From Streptomyces griseoluteus (GTDB lineage Bacteria; Actinomycetota; Actinomycetes; Streptomycetales; Streptomycetaceae): a stretch of 64,000 nucleotides of DNA. The stretch's first letter is position 1, and the number at the start of each line of letters is the position of its first letter. Where the stretch lies: positions 1-64,000 of the forward strand of contig NZ_SRRU01000011.1 of NCBI RefSeq assembly GCF_004784465.1, given 5' to 3'. Positions 49,063 through 56,442 of this stretch are shown here, one piece after another. The notes beneath the pieces are model-generated. The model saw nothing but the letters and a program-made list of their open reading frames with translations, was not told the DNA's origin and made no database searches. The position numbers and the translations under genes were made by a program.

Positions 49063-51138
49063 TCAGGCGCGCGCGGCGGCCAGCGAGGCGCGGGCGGCGG
49101 CGGCGACGTTCTCAGGGGTGAAGCCGTACTCGGCGAACAGGGCGTTCGCGTCGGCGGAGGCGCCGAAGTGCTCCAGGGAGACGATGCGGCCGGCGTCACC
49201 CACATAGCGGTACCAGGTCAGGCCGATGCCCGCCTCGACGGCGACACGCGCCTTCACGGCGGCCGGCAGGACACTCTCGCGGTAGGCGGCCGGCTGCTGG
49301 TCGAACCACTCCACGCAGGGCATGGACACCACGCGCGTGCCGGTGCCCTCGGCCTCCAGGGCGTCACGGGCGGCCATGGCGAGCTGGACCTCGGAGCCGG
49401 TCGCCATGATGATCACCTCCGGGACCTCGGTCGAGGAGTCGGCGAGGACGTAGCCGCCCTTGGCGGCGTCCTTGTTCGGAGCGTACGTCGGTACGCCCTG
49501 ACGGGTGAGGGCGAGACCGTGCGGGGCCGGGTCGGTGGCGTGCCGCTTCAGGATCTCGGCCCAGGCGATGGCGGTCTCGTTGGCGTCCGCCGGGCGGACC
49601 ACGTTCAGGCCCGGGATCGCGCGCAGCGAGGCCAGGTGCTCCACCGGCTGGTGGGTCGGGCCGTCCTCGCCGAGGCCGATGGAGTCGTGGGTCCACACAT
49701 AGGTGACCGGGAGCTGCATCAGGGCCGACATACGGACGGCGTTGCGCATGTAGTCGGAGAACACCAGGAAGGTGCCGCCGTAGATGCGGGTGTTGCCGTG
49801 CAGGGCGATGCCGTTCATCTCCGCGGCCATGGAGAACTCGCGGATACCGAAGTGGACGGTACGGCCGTACGGGTTCGCCTCGGGCAGCGGGTTGCCCTTC
49901 GGCAGGAAGGAGCTGGTCTTGTCGATCGTGGTGTTGTTGGAGCCGGCGAGGTCGGCCGAGCCGCCCCACAGCTCGGGCAGCACCGGGCCGAGCGCCTGGA
50001 GGATCTTGCCGGAGGCGGCACGGGTGGCGACGGACTTGCCCTCCTCGAACACCGGGAGCGCGTCCTGCCAGCCCTCGGGCAGCTCGCCCTTGGAGACGCG
50101 GTCGAACAGCTCCGCGCGCTCGGGCTGGGCGGTGCGCCACTCGGCGATCTGCTTGTCCCAGGCGGCGTGCGCCTCGGCACCCCGGTCCAGGGCGCGGCGG
50201 GCGTGGCGCAGCACCTCGTCGGAGACCTCGAAGCTCTGCTCCGGGTCGAAGCCGAGGACGCGCTTGGTGGCCGCGATCTCCTCGTCGCCCAGGGCGGAGC
50301 CGTGGGACGCCTCGGTGTTCTGCGCGGTGGGCGCGGGCCAGGCGATGATCGTGCGCATGGCGATGATGGAGGGGCGGCCGGTCTCGGCCCTGGCGGCCTC
50401 CAGCGCGGCGTGCAGCGCCGGGACGTCCACGTCGCCGTCGGCGGTGGGCTCGATGCGCTGGGTGTGCCAGCCGTACGCCTCGTACCGCTTCAGGACGTCC
50501 TCGGAGAAGGCGGTCTCGGTGTCGCCCTCGATGGAGATGTGGTTGTCGTCGTAGAGGAAGACGAGGTTGCCGAGCTTCTGGTGGCCGGCGAGCGAGGACG
50601 CCTCGGCGGAGACGCCCTCCTCCAGGTCGCCGTCGGAGACGATCGCCCAGATCATGTGGTCGAAGGGGGAGGTGCCCTCGGGGGCCTCCGGGTCGAAGAG
50701 ACCGCGCTCGTAGCGGGCGGCCATCGCCATGCCCACCGCGTTGGCGGCACCCTGGCCGAGCGGGCCGGTGGTGGTCTCCACACCGGCGGTGTGCCCGTAC
50801 TCGGGGTGGCCGGGCGTCTTGGAGCCCTGGGTGCGGAACGCCTTGAGGTCGTCCAGCTCCAGCTCGTACCCGGCGAGGAAGAGCTGGGTGTAGAGGGTCA
50901 GCGAGGTGTGACCGGGAGAGAGTACGAAGCGGTCACGGCCGGTCCACTCGGGGTCGGCCGGGTCGTGCTTCATCACCTTCTGAAAGATCGTGTACGCGGC
51001 AGGCGCGAGGCTCATCGCGGTGCCGGGGTGGCCGTTGCCGACCTTCTGCACCGCATCGGCCGCGAGAAGCCGGGCCGTGTCGACGGCGCGGCGGTCGAGA
51101 TCGGTCCACTCGAAGTTCTCGGGTGTCTGGGTGCTCAT
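49063..51138 (-). CDS. tkt: Transketolase
   Basis: The 691-residue product has all transketolase landmarks: NGHPGTAMSLAPAAYTIF, thiamine-diphosphate motif IVSDGDLEEGVSAEASSLAGHQKLGNLVFLYDDNHISIEGDT (GDG..N), catalytic His in TASHG-like NTEASHGSALG, and VHFGIREFSMAAEMNGIALHG with the Glu of the pyrimidine site. It starts the operon. ATG 51138 was chosen since GAGGA precedes it; an in-frame ATG upstream (51177) adds 13 residues with no homology. The intergenic gap to the divergent AraC gene is short and AT-rich, so the regulator may control the operon. Confidence 0.97.
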   Translation of the reverse strand: MSTQTPENFEWTDLDRRAVDTARLLAADAVQKVGNGHPGTAMSLAPAAYTIFQKVMKHDPADPEWTGRDRFVLSPGHTSLTLYTQLFLAGYELELDDLKAFRTQGSKTPGHPEYGHTAGVETTTGPLGQGAANAVGMAMAARYERGLFDPEAPEGTSPFDHMIWAIVSDGDLEEGVSAEASSLAGHQKLGNLVFLYDDNHISIEGDTETAFSEDVLKRYEAYGWHTQRIEPTADGDVDVPALHAALEAARAETGRPSIIAMRTIIAWPAPTAQNTEASHGSALGDEEIAATKRVLGFDPEQSFEVSDEVLRHARRALDRGAEAHAAWDKQIAEWRTAQPERAELFDRVSKGELPEGWQDALPVFEEGKSVATRAASGKILQALGPVLPELWGGSADLAGSNNTTIDKTSSFLPKGNPLPEANPYGRTVHFGIREFSMAAEMNGIALHGNTRIYGGTFLVFSDYMRNAVRMSALMQLPVTYVWTHDSIGLGEDGPTHQPVEHLASLRAIPGLNVVRPADANETAIAWAEILKRHATDPAPHGLALTRQGVPTYAPNKDAAKGGYVLADSSTEVPEVIIMATGSEVQLAMAARDALEAEGTGTRVVSMPCVEWFDQQPAAYRESVLPAAVKARVAVEAGIGLTWYRYVGDAGRIVSLEHFGASADANALFAEYGFTPENVAAAARASLAAARA

Positions 51139-51282
51139 CTTCAAGAAGTCCTCTTCAGAAGCAGGGATGCTGATCAAACGCGTTCAAACTTAAAAGTCTG
51201 ACTTTTTCGCGGATAGGTCGGGGTGTGTCAGCCTGTGGTGAATCTGGGACACCGATCGCTTGACAGGAACGGCAAATCGAAC
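51139..51282. promoter_or_regulatory. Divergent AT-rich promoter gap between tkt and AraC gene
   Basis: Around 51175-51215 the sequence drops in GC (TTCAAACTTAAAAGTCTGAC then TTTTTCGCGG), unlike its flanks. It should contain the tkt promoter on the minus strand and the regulator promoter on the plus strand. Repeat-like AAACTTAAAAGT and AAGTCAGACTTTTA stretches are visible but no clear palindrome. Confidence 0.5.
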
Positions 51283-52188
51283 ATGGCGGACAGATCGCCT
51301 CAGGGTGTGGGTCGCGGCACGGACGGTGACGGGATCAGGACCTTTCCCTTCCCGACCGAGCTGGCCGTGGGCGGTGTCGGCATGCAGGTCGGCCCGATGG
51401 GTGAGGACCGCACCTGGCATGCGGATGCCCCGCTGGACCGGGTCCATCGCATCGACTTCCACGTGGTGATGCTGTTCACCGAGGGGCCGGTCCGGCACAT
51501 GATCGACTTCGCCGAGTACGAGGCCGGCGCGGGCGACGTGCTGTGGATTCGTCCCGGCCAGGTGCACCGCTTCTCCCGCACCAGCCGGTACCGGGGCACC
51601 GTGCTGACCATGCAGCCCGGCTTCCTGCCCCGCTCCACCGTCGAGGCGACCGGCCTCTACCGGTACGACCTGCCTCCGCTGCTGCACCCCGACCCGGCGC
51701 AGCGCACCGCGCTGCGGGACTCCCTCGCCCAGCTCGGCCGCGAGTACGAGGACACCGAGACCCTGCCGCTCAGCCTGCACACGGCCGTCCTGCGGCACAG
51801 CCTCACCGCGTTCCTGCTCCGCCTCGCCCACCTCGCGGCCAGCTCCGCCGAGGCCAACCGGAGCCAGGCGGACACCACCTTCACGCTGTTCCGGGACGCG
51901 GTGGAGCGCGGTTTCCACTCCAACCACAGCGTCAACGCCTATGCCGACGCGCTCGGTTACTCCCGCCGCACCCTCGTCCGCGCGGTCCGCGCCGCCACCG
52001 GCCAGACCCCCAAGGGCTTCATCGACAAACGCGTCATCCTGGAGGCCAAGCGCCTCCTCGCCCACACCGACATGCCCATCGGCCGGGTCGGCGCCGCGAT
52101 CGGTTTCCCGGACGCGGCCAACTTCTCGAAGTTCTTCCATCTGCACACGGGAGTCACACCGGTCGGATTCCGGGCGGAGCTGAGCTGA
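51283..52188 (+). CDS. AraC-family transcriptional regulator
   Basis: The 301-residue product has an N-terminal cupin sensor (HRIDFHVVMLFTEGPVRHMIDFAEYEAGAGDVLWIRPGQVHRFSR) and a C-terminal double HTH: FHSNHSVNAYADALGYSRRTLVRAVRAATGQTPKGFIDKRVILEAKRLLAHTDMPIGRVGAAIGFPDAANFSKFFHLHTGVTPVGFRAEL. ATG 51283 was chosen because the cupin begins after it; a GTG at 51223 is possible. No cofactor is evident. Divergent placement next to tkt suggests it might sense a sugar or aromatic compound and adjust the pentose-phosphate operon; this is inference only. Confidence 0.88.
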   Translation: MADRSPQGVGRGTDGDGIRTFPFPTELAVGGVGMQVGPMGEDRTWHADAPLDRVHRIDFHVVMLFTEGPVRHMIDFAEYEAGAGDVLWIRPGQVHRFSRTSRYRGTVLTMQPGFLPRSTVEATGLYRYDLPPLLHPDPAQRTALRDSLAQLGREYEDTETLPLSLHTAVLRHSLTAFLLRLAHLAASSAEANRSQADTTFTLFRDAVERGFHSNHSVNAYADALGYSRRTLVRAVRAATGQTPKGFIDKRVILEAKRLLAHTDMPIGRVGAAIGFPDAANFSKFFHLHTGVTPVGFRAELS

Positions 52189-52306
52189 CGCCTCGTCTTC
52201 ACCCCCTGTGTCACGCTCCGGTCTCGCTTTGGTTGTGAGGGCAACTTCTCCAGTTCTTCACAGGTCTCGCACACGCACAGTGTGAGAGATGCTCAAGGGG
52301 GGACTC

Positions 52307-53230
52307 ATGAATCGTCCGGGACGATCGCAGGCGCCGGTTCGGGGCGCGCGTAAGGCATGGCTCAAGGGCGTCGGGGCCGGGGCGCTGATATGCGCCCTCG
52401 TCACCGGATGTGGCGGCGGGAACGATGAGAAGGCGGCCGCGACCGTCAAGCCGCGGCCCACGGTGACGGTCACCGCGACCGTCACGGCGACCCCGGCCCT
52501 GCTGGAGAGCCAGGTGGACAGCACGGTCGCCGACGCGACCGGGGCAGCCGAGGAGCGCGGCTACCGCGTCGCCGCGCACGACGCGAGCGAGAAGGACGCG
52601 TCTCCGGCGGACGACTGGACGGTGTGCTTCGAGAAGTTCGGGCGGGACAGCGTCGACTTCGGTGCGGTCGCGTCCGGGGCGCCGTGTCCCAAGGCGGACG
52701 GCCGCCCGATCCCGTGGCCGACGATGCCGGGTGTGATCGGCCGTACCTACTCGGCCGCCGCCACGGCCGTCGACGGGGTGACGAGGGGCGAGATCACCGT
52801 CAAGGCGTCCTACAAGGACGAGCGGGTCGCCGGGGAACACGACGGCTGGAAGGTGTGCTTCCAGTCGCCGGACGCCGGAACGAAGGTCGTGGGGGACCGC
52901 GATGTCACGCTGTGGCTGACGAAGAGTGGGTGCCCGTCGGCGACGGGGACGTACAAGGACAAGACCAACGACCCGAATTACACGCCGCCGGTCGCGGCCG
53001 GCAGCGGTAGCGGTGGGTCTTCCGGTTCCTCCGGCGGGTCCTCCTCGGCCGGCTCCTCCAGCGGCGGCGGCAGCGTCGGCACCACCTGCGAGATCACGTC
53101 GAACGCCGGCAATTGCTACAACGCGGGCCAGTTCTGCCGCAACGCGGACGTAGGCCGCTCCACCCACGCGGGGAACGGCCGGCTGATCCACTGCCGCAGC
53201 GACGGCAGCCGAAACCGCTGGAACTACTGA
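52307..53230 (+). CDS. Secreted lipoprotein with PASTA-like domains and a cysteine-rich C-terminal module
   Basis: The 307-residue product starts at ATG 52307 behind AAGGGGGGA. The N-terminus has a lipobox (ALVTGCGGG, Cys about residue 35). Two PASTA-like units follow (LESQVDSTVADATGAAEERGYRVAAHDAS and WPTMPGVIGRTYSAAATAVDGVTRGEITVKASYKDERVAG), each followed by a Cys in WxVCFQ or WTVCFE. A Ser/Gly linker leads to a 45-residue C-terminal module with four Cys (GTTCEITSNAGNCYNAGQFCRNADVGRSTHAGNGRLIHCRSDGSRNRWNY), a type often seen at the end of secreted actinomycete proteins. It probably sits outside the membrane and binds wall material. Confidence 0.82.
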   Translation: MNRPGRSQAPVRGARKAWLKGVGAGALICALVTGCGGGNDEKAAATVKPRPTVTVTATVTATPALLESQVDSTVADATGAAEERGYRVAAHDASEKDASPADDWTVCFEKFGRDSVDFGAVASGAPCPKADGRPIPWPTMPGVIGRTYSAAATAVDGVTRGEITVKASYKDERVAGEHDGWKVCFQSPDAGTKVVGDRDVTLWLTKSGCPSATGTYKDKTNDPNYTPPVAAGSGSGGSSGSSGGSSSAGSSSGGGSVGTTCEITSNAGNCYNAGQFCRNADVGRSTHAGNGRLIHCRSDGSRNRWNY

Positions 53231-53235
53231 CGGCC

Positions 53236-53266
53236 GGCGGCGCCGGACCTCGTGCCCGGCGCCGCC
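53236..53266. terminator. Bidirectional hairpin between lipoprotein gene and GH16-CBM6 gene
   Basis: GGCGGCGCCGG (53236-53246) pairs with CCGGCGCCGCC (53256-53266). It sits between two convergent stop codons (53230 and 53275) and can serve both genes. Confidence 0.75.
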
Positions 53267-53274
53267 CGCTTTCG

Positions 53275-54687
53275 TCAGTGGGTGAAGGTGAACCAGTTCA
53301 CGTTCACGAAGTCGGCCGGCTGGCCGCTGGTGAAGGTGAGATAGACGTCGTGGGTGCCGGTGACCCCGCTGATGTTGGCCGGGACGGTCTGCCAGTTCTG
53401 CCAGCCGCCGGTGCCGGACAGGGCGAAGCTGCCGATGGGGGCGTTGGAGCGGCTGTCGAGCCGTACCTCGACCAGCCCGCCCACGCCGGACGCGGCCCCG
53501 CTGGCGACGCGGGCCTTGAACTGGGTGGCGGGCGTCGAGCCGAAGTCGACGCCCTTGTACTGCGCCCAGTCACCGTTCGAGACGTAGCTGAGGTTCTGGC
53601 CGCCGCCGGTGTCCGTGGTGGTCTCGGTGTTCACGCCGGACTGGCTGTCGAAGGACTCGGCCTGGATGGTGCCGTAGGCGTCGCGGTTGCCGGTGGGCGG
53701 GGGAGTGGTGCCGCCGCCGCTGCCGGACTGGAGCACCTGGACGTAGTCGACGGTCATCGGGTGGCCCGGTTCGGTGTCGGCGTAGGGGCCGCCGCCGAAG
53801 GCACCCGGGAAGCCGCCGCCCATCGCCACGTTGAGGATGAGGAAGTAGCCGTGCTTCGTCGCGTTGTTCCAGGTCGTGGCGTCGAATTGGTTGGCCCGCA
53901 CGGTGTGCAGGTTGACCCCGTCGACATAGAAGCGGATCTCCTCGACGGAGGCCGAGCGGTCCCACTCCATCGCGTAGGTGTGGAACGCGGACTGGCAGGT
54001 GCTGCCGGGGCAGGCCGTGGAGTTGCCGACGCCCGTGGTCTCGTTGCACGGGCCGCCGGGGTTGGTGCCGCAGTGGAAGGTCGACCAGACGGTGTTCAGG
54101 CCCTGGACGTTCTCCATGATGTCCAGCTCGCCGACGCCCGGCCAGTTCTGGTAGTTGCCCCGGTAAGGCGCCCCCAGGGCCCAGAACGCCGGCCAGTAGC
54201 CCTTGGCCGCCGCGCCCGTGACGTTCGGCATCTGGATGCGCGCCTGCACCCTCAGTTTGCCGCCCGCCGGAGGCTGGAAGTCGGTGCGGTTGGTCTCGAT
54301 ACGGCCCGAGGTCCAGCGGCCGGAGGAGTCGCGGCGCGGGGTGATCTGCAGGTTGCCGTTGCCGTCGAGCGCGACGTTGCTGGTGCTGCTGGTCATCGTC
54401 TCGACCTCGCCGGTGCCCCAGTTGGCGGCGCCGCCCGGATAAGAGGTCCCGGTGTCGTACTGCCAGTTGGCGGTGTTGACACCGGAGCCCGCCGAGCCGT
54501 TGAAGTCGTCCAGGAACACCTGGGTCCAGCCGGACGGCGGCGCCGGGGCCGAGGCGTCGGCGGGCGCGACGCCGGCCACCGCGGCCGCGGCCGCGAGCCC
54601 CAGCGTGCCGAGGGCGGCGACCAGCGCCCGCCGTACAGAACGCCGGCGTCTGCCGCCGGCCGGGGAGGTGCCGGAGGTTTCACTCAT
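53275..54687 (-). CDS. Secreted GH16 endo-beta-1,3-glucanase with C-terminal CBM6
   Basis: The 470-residue product has a twin-arginine-like or Sec signal (RRRRSVRRALVAALGTLGLAAAAAVAGVAPADA). The GH16 domain, residues 52-310, contains GWTQVFLDDFNGSAG, RIETN, YWPAFWALG and the catalytic GVGELDIMENVQ. Then a Gly/Thr/Pro linker and a CBM6 (YGTIQAESFDSQSGVNTETTTDTGGGQNLSYVSNGDWAQYKGVDFG). This is the architecture of Streptomyces curdlan/laminarin-degrading enzymes. It is monocistronic. A perfect CebR/LacI-type palindrome lies upstream and probably makes it inducible by beta-glucan-derived sugars. Confidence 0.92.
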   Translation of the reverse strand: MSETSGTSPAGGRRRRSVRRALVAALGTLGLAAAAAVAGVAPADASAPAPPSGWTQVFLDDFNGSAGSGVNTANWQYDTGTSYPGGAANWGTGEVETMTSSTSNVALDGNGNLQITPRRDSSGRWTSGRIETNRTDFQPPAGGKLRVQARIQMPNVTGAAAKGYWPAFWALGAPYRGNYQNWPGVGELDIMENVQGLNTVWSTFHCGTNPGGPCNETTGVGNSTACPGSTCQSAFHTYAMEWDRSASVEEIRFYVDGVNLHTVRANQFDATTWNNATKHGYFLILNVAMGGGFPGAFGGGPYADTEPGHPMTVDYVQVLQSGSGGGTTPPPTGNRDAYGTIQAESFDSQSGVNTETTTDTGGGQNLSYVSNGDWAQYKGVDFGSTPATQFKARVASGAASGVGGLVEVRLDSRSNAPIGSFALSGTGGWQNWQTVPANISGVTGTHDVYLTFTSGQPADFVNVNWFTFTH

Positions 54688-55052
54688 GGGGGTGCCTTCC
54701 GGGGTACGGGATGAGGGGTGCGGGGACCCCGCGAGCCTCTTGAGAGCGCTCTCAGGGTGCGCACAATGTGCTCCCCGCTGCTGCGGGCGTCAAGGGTTGA
54801 AGCAGGGAAACTCCTTACTGGGTACGGGAGTTCATGGTCTGAAGGCGTGCAACTGCTCGGTCGGGGCGTCGAGGTCCTTCGTCACCACGTCGGTGAGGGA
54901 GGCCGACCTGCGCCGGCCTTCCGGCGTCTCACCCACGCCGAGGAACAGCGCATGTCGTCCGACCGTCATCAGCGGGAGGCTGGATCACGGCAACCGGCCG
55001 GCCCCCGGCCCCGCGTGCCATGATCGGAGCAGGCGTGCCGAAAGGGTGGGAC
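54688..55052. other. Divergent promoter region between GH16-CBM6 and GH4 genes
   Basis: Besides the palindrome listed below nothing else is recognised. No gene fits this interval; the open frames on both strands are short and without homology. Both flanking genes act on beta-glucosides, so the interval may serve both. Confidence 0.4.
54741..54754. promoter_or_regulatory. CebR-like palindromic operator
   Basis: TGAGAGCGCTCTCA is a perfect 14-base palindrome 53 bases upstream of the GH16-CBM6 start. It differs from the Streptomyces CebR consensus (TGGGAGCGCTCCCA) only at one symmetric base pair. A LacI-family repressor that responds to cellobiose or laminaribiose is the expected binder. Confidence 0.75.
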
Positions 55053-56390
55053 ATGAGGCTGACGATTCTGGGGGGCGGCGGGTTCCGGGTGCCGCTCGTG
55101 TACGGCGCGCTGCTGGGCGACCGGGGCGAGGGGCGGGTGACCGAGGTCGTCCTGCACGACGTCGACGCCGGGCGGCTGGACGCGGTGACGCGGGTGCTGG
55201 CCGAGCAGGCGGACGGGGTGCCGGACGCGCCCGCCGTGCGGGCGACCACCGATCTCGACGACGCGCTGCGCGGGGCCGGCTTCGTGTTCTCCGCGATCCG
55301 GGTCGGCGGGCTGCGCGGGCGGGCCGAGGACGAGCGGGTGGCGCTGGCCGAGGGGGTGCTCGGGCAGGAGACGGTGGGCGCGGGGGGTATCGCGTACGGG
55401 CTGCGGACCGTGCCCGTCGCCGTCGACATCGCCCGGCGGGTGGCCCGGCTCGCGCCCGACGCCTGGGTCATCAACTTCACCAACCCGGCCGGACTGGTCA
55501 CCGAGGCCATGGCCCGGTACCTCGGCGACCGGGTCATCGGCATCTGCGACTCCCCGGTCGGCCTCGGCCGCCGTGTCGCCCGTGCCCTCGGCGCCGACCC
55601 CGGCGAGGCGTTCGTCGACTACGTCGGCCTCAACCATCTCGGCTGGGTACGCGGCCTGCGTATCGCCGGGCGCGACGAACTGCCGCGCCTGCTGGCGGAC
55701 CCGGACCGGCTCGGCTCCTTCGAGGAGGGGCGGCTGTTCGGCCCCGAGTGGCTGCGCTCCCTCGGCGCGATCCCCAACGAGTACCTGCACTACTACTACT
55801 TCAACCGCGAGACCGTACGCGCCTACCAGGAGGCCGGGCAGACCCGCGGTGCCTTCCTGCGTGACCAGCAGTCCCGGTTCTACAGCGACGCGCTGCGCCC
55901 CGGCGGGTCCGCGCTGCGGGCCTGGCAGGACACCCGCGCCGAGCGCGAGGCGACGTACATGGCGGAGAACCGGGAGAGCGCCGGGGCCGGGGAGCGGGAG
56001 GAGGAGGATCTGTCGGGCGGGTACGAGCAGGTGGCGCTCGCCCTGATGCGGGCCGTCGCCCGCGACGAGCGCACCACCCTGATCCTCAATGTCCGCAACC
56101 GCTCCACGCTCACCGCCCTGGACGCGGACGCGGTGATCGAGGTGCCCTGCCTGGTCGGCGCGGACGGCGCGCACCCGCTGGCCACCGATCCGCTGCCGGG
56201 ACACGCCACCGGGCTGGTCTGCTCGGTCAAGGCGGTCGAGCGGGAGGTGCTGGCCGCCGCCGAGTCGGGATCGCGGGAGACGGCTGTGAAGGCGTTCGCG
56301 CTGCATCCGCTTGTCGACTCGGTCAACGTGGCCCGCAGGCTGGTCGACGGTTACACCGCGGCCCACCCGGAGCTGGCGTATCTGAAGTGA
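55053..56390 (+). CDS. GH4-family glycosidase (6-phospho-beta-glucosidase type)
   Basis: The 445-residue product starts at ATG 55053 behind AAAGGGTGGG. The Rossmann start MRLTILGGGGFRVPLVYGALLG binds NAD, which GH4 enzymes use in an unusual redox hydrolysis. Further motifs are QETVGAGGIAYGLRTVPVA, INFTNPAGLVTEAMARYLG, metal-ligand Cys in VIGICDSPVGL and His in VGLNHLGWVRGL, and PNEYLHYYYFNRE. Sequence-wise it resembles CelF/LicH-type 6-phospho-beta-glucosidases, but no PTS genes are nearby, so the true substrate could be unphosphorylated. The strong hairpin after it is shared with the convergent chitinase. Confidence 0.9.
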   Translation: MRLTILGGGGFRVPLVYGALLGDRGEGRVTEVVLHDVDAGRLDAVTRVLAEQADGVPDAPAVRATTDLDDALRGAGFVFSAIRVGGLRGRAEDERVALAEGVLGQETVGAGGIAYGLRTVPVAVDIARRVARLAPDAWVINFTNPAGLVTEAMARYLGDRVIGICDSPVGLGRRVARALGADPGEAFVDYVGLNHLGWVRGLRIAGRDELPRLLADPDRLGSFEEGRLFGPEWLRSLGAIPNEYLHYYYFNRETVRAYQEAGQTRGAFLRDQQSRFYSDALRPGGSALRAWQDTRAEREATYMAENRESAGAGEREEEDLSGGYEQVALALMRAVARDERTTLILNVRNRSTLTALDADAVIEVPCLVGADGAHPLATDPLPGHATGLVCSVKAVEREVLAAAESGSRETAVKAFALHPLVDSVNVARRLVDGYTAAHPELAYLK

Positions 56391-56396
56391 ACACGG

Positions 56397-56426
56397 GTGG
56401 GGGCCGCTCCGCCGAGCGGCCCCCAC
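56397..56426. terminator. Bidirectional terminator between GH4 and chitinase genes
   Basis: GTGGGGGCCGCTC (56397-56409) pairs perfectly with GAGCGGCCCCCAC (56414-56426) over CGCC. It lies between the convergent stops at 56390 and 56443. Confidence 0.85.
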
Positions 56427-56442
56427 GCGGGTCGTACGAGGC

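Noticed and set aside
46153..51201. Very long plus-strand open frames across zwf, tal and tkt
   Set aside because: They mirror the third-codon GC bias of the true minus-strand genes and have no recognisable protein features.
53113..54714. Long plus-strand open frame of 533 residues opposite the GH16-CBM6 gene
   Set aside because: It is the antisense shadow of a well-supported glucanase; its translation is Arg/Gly/Val-rich without domains.
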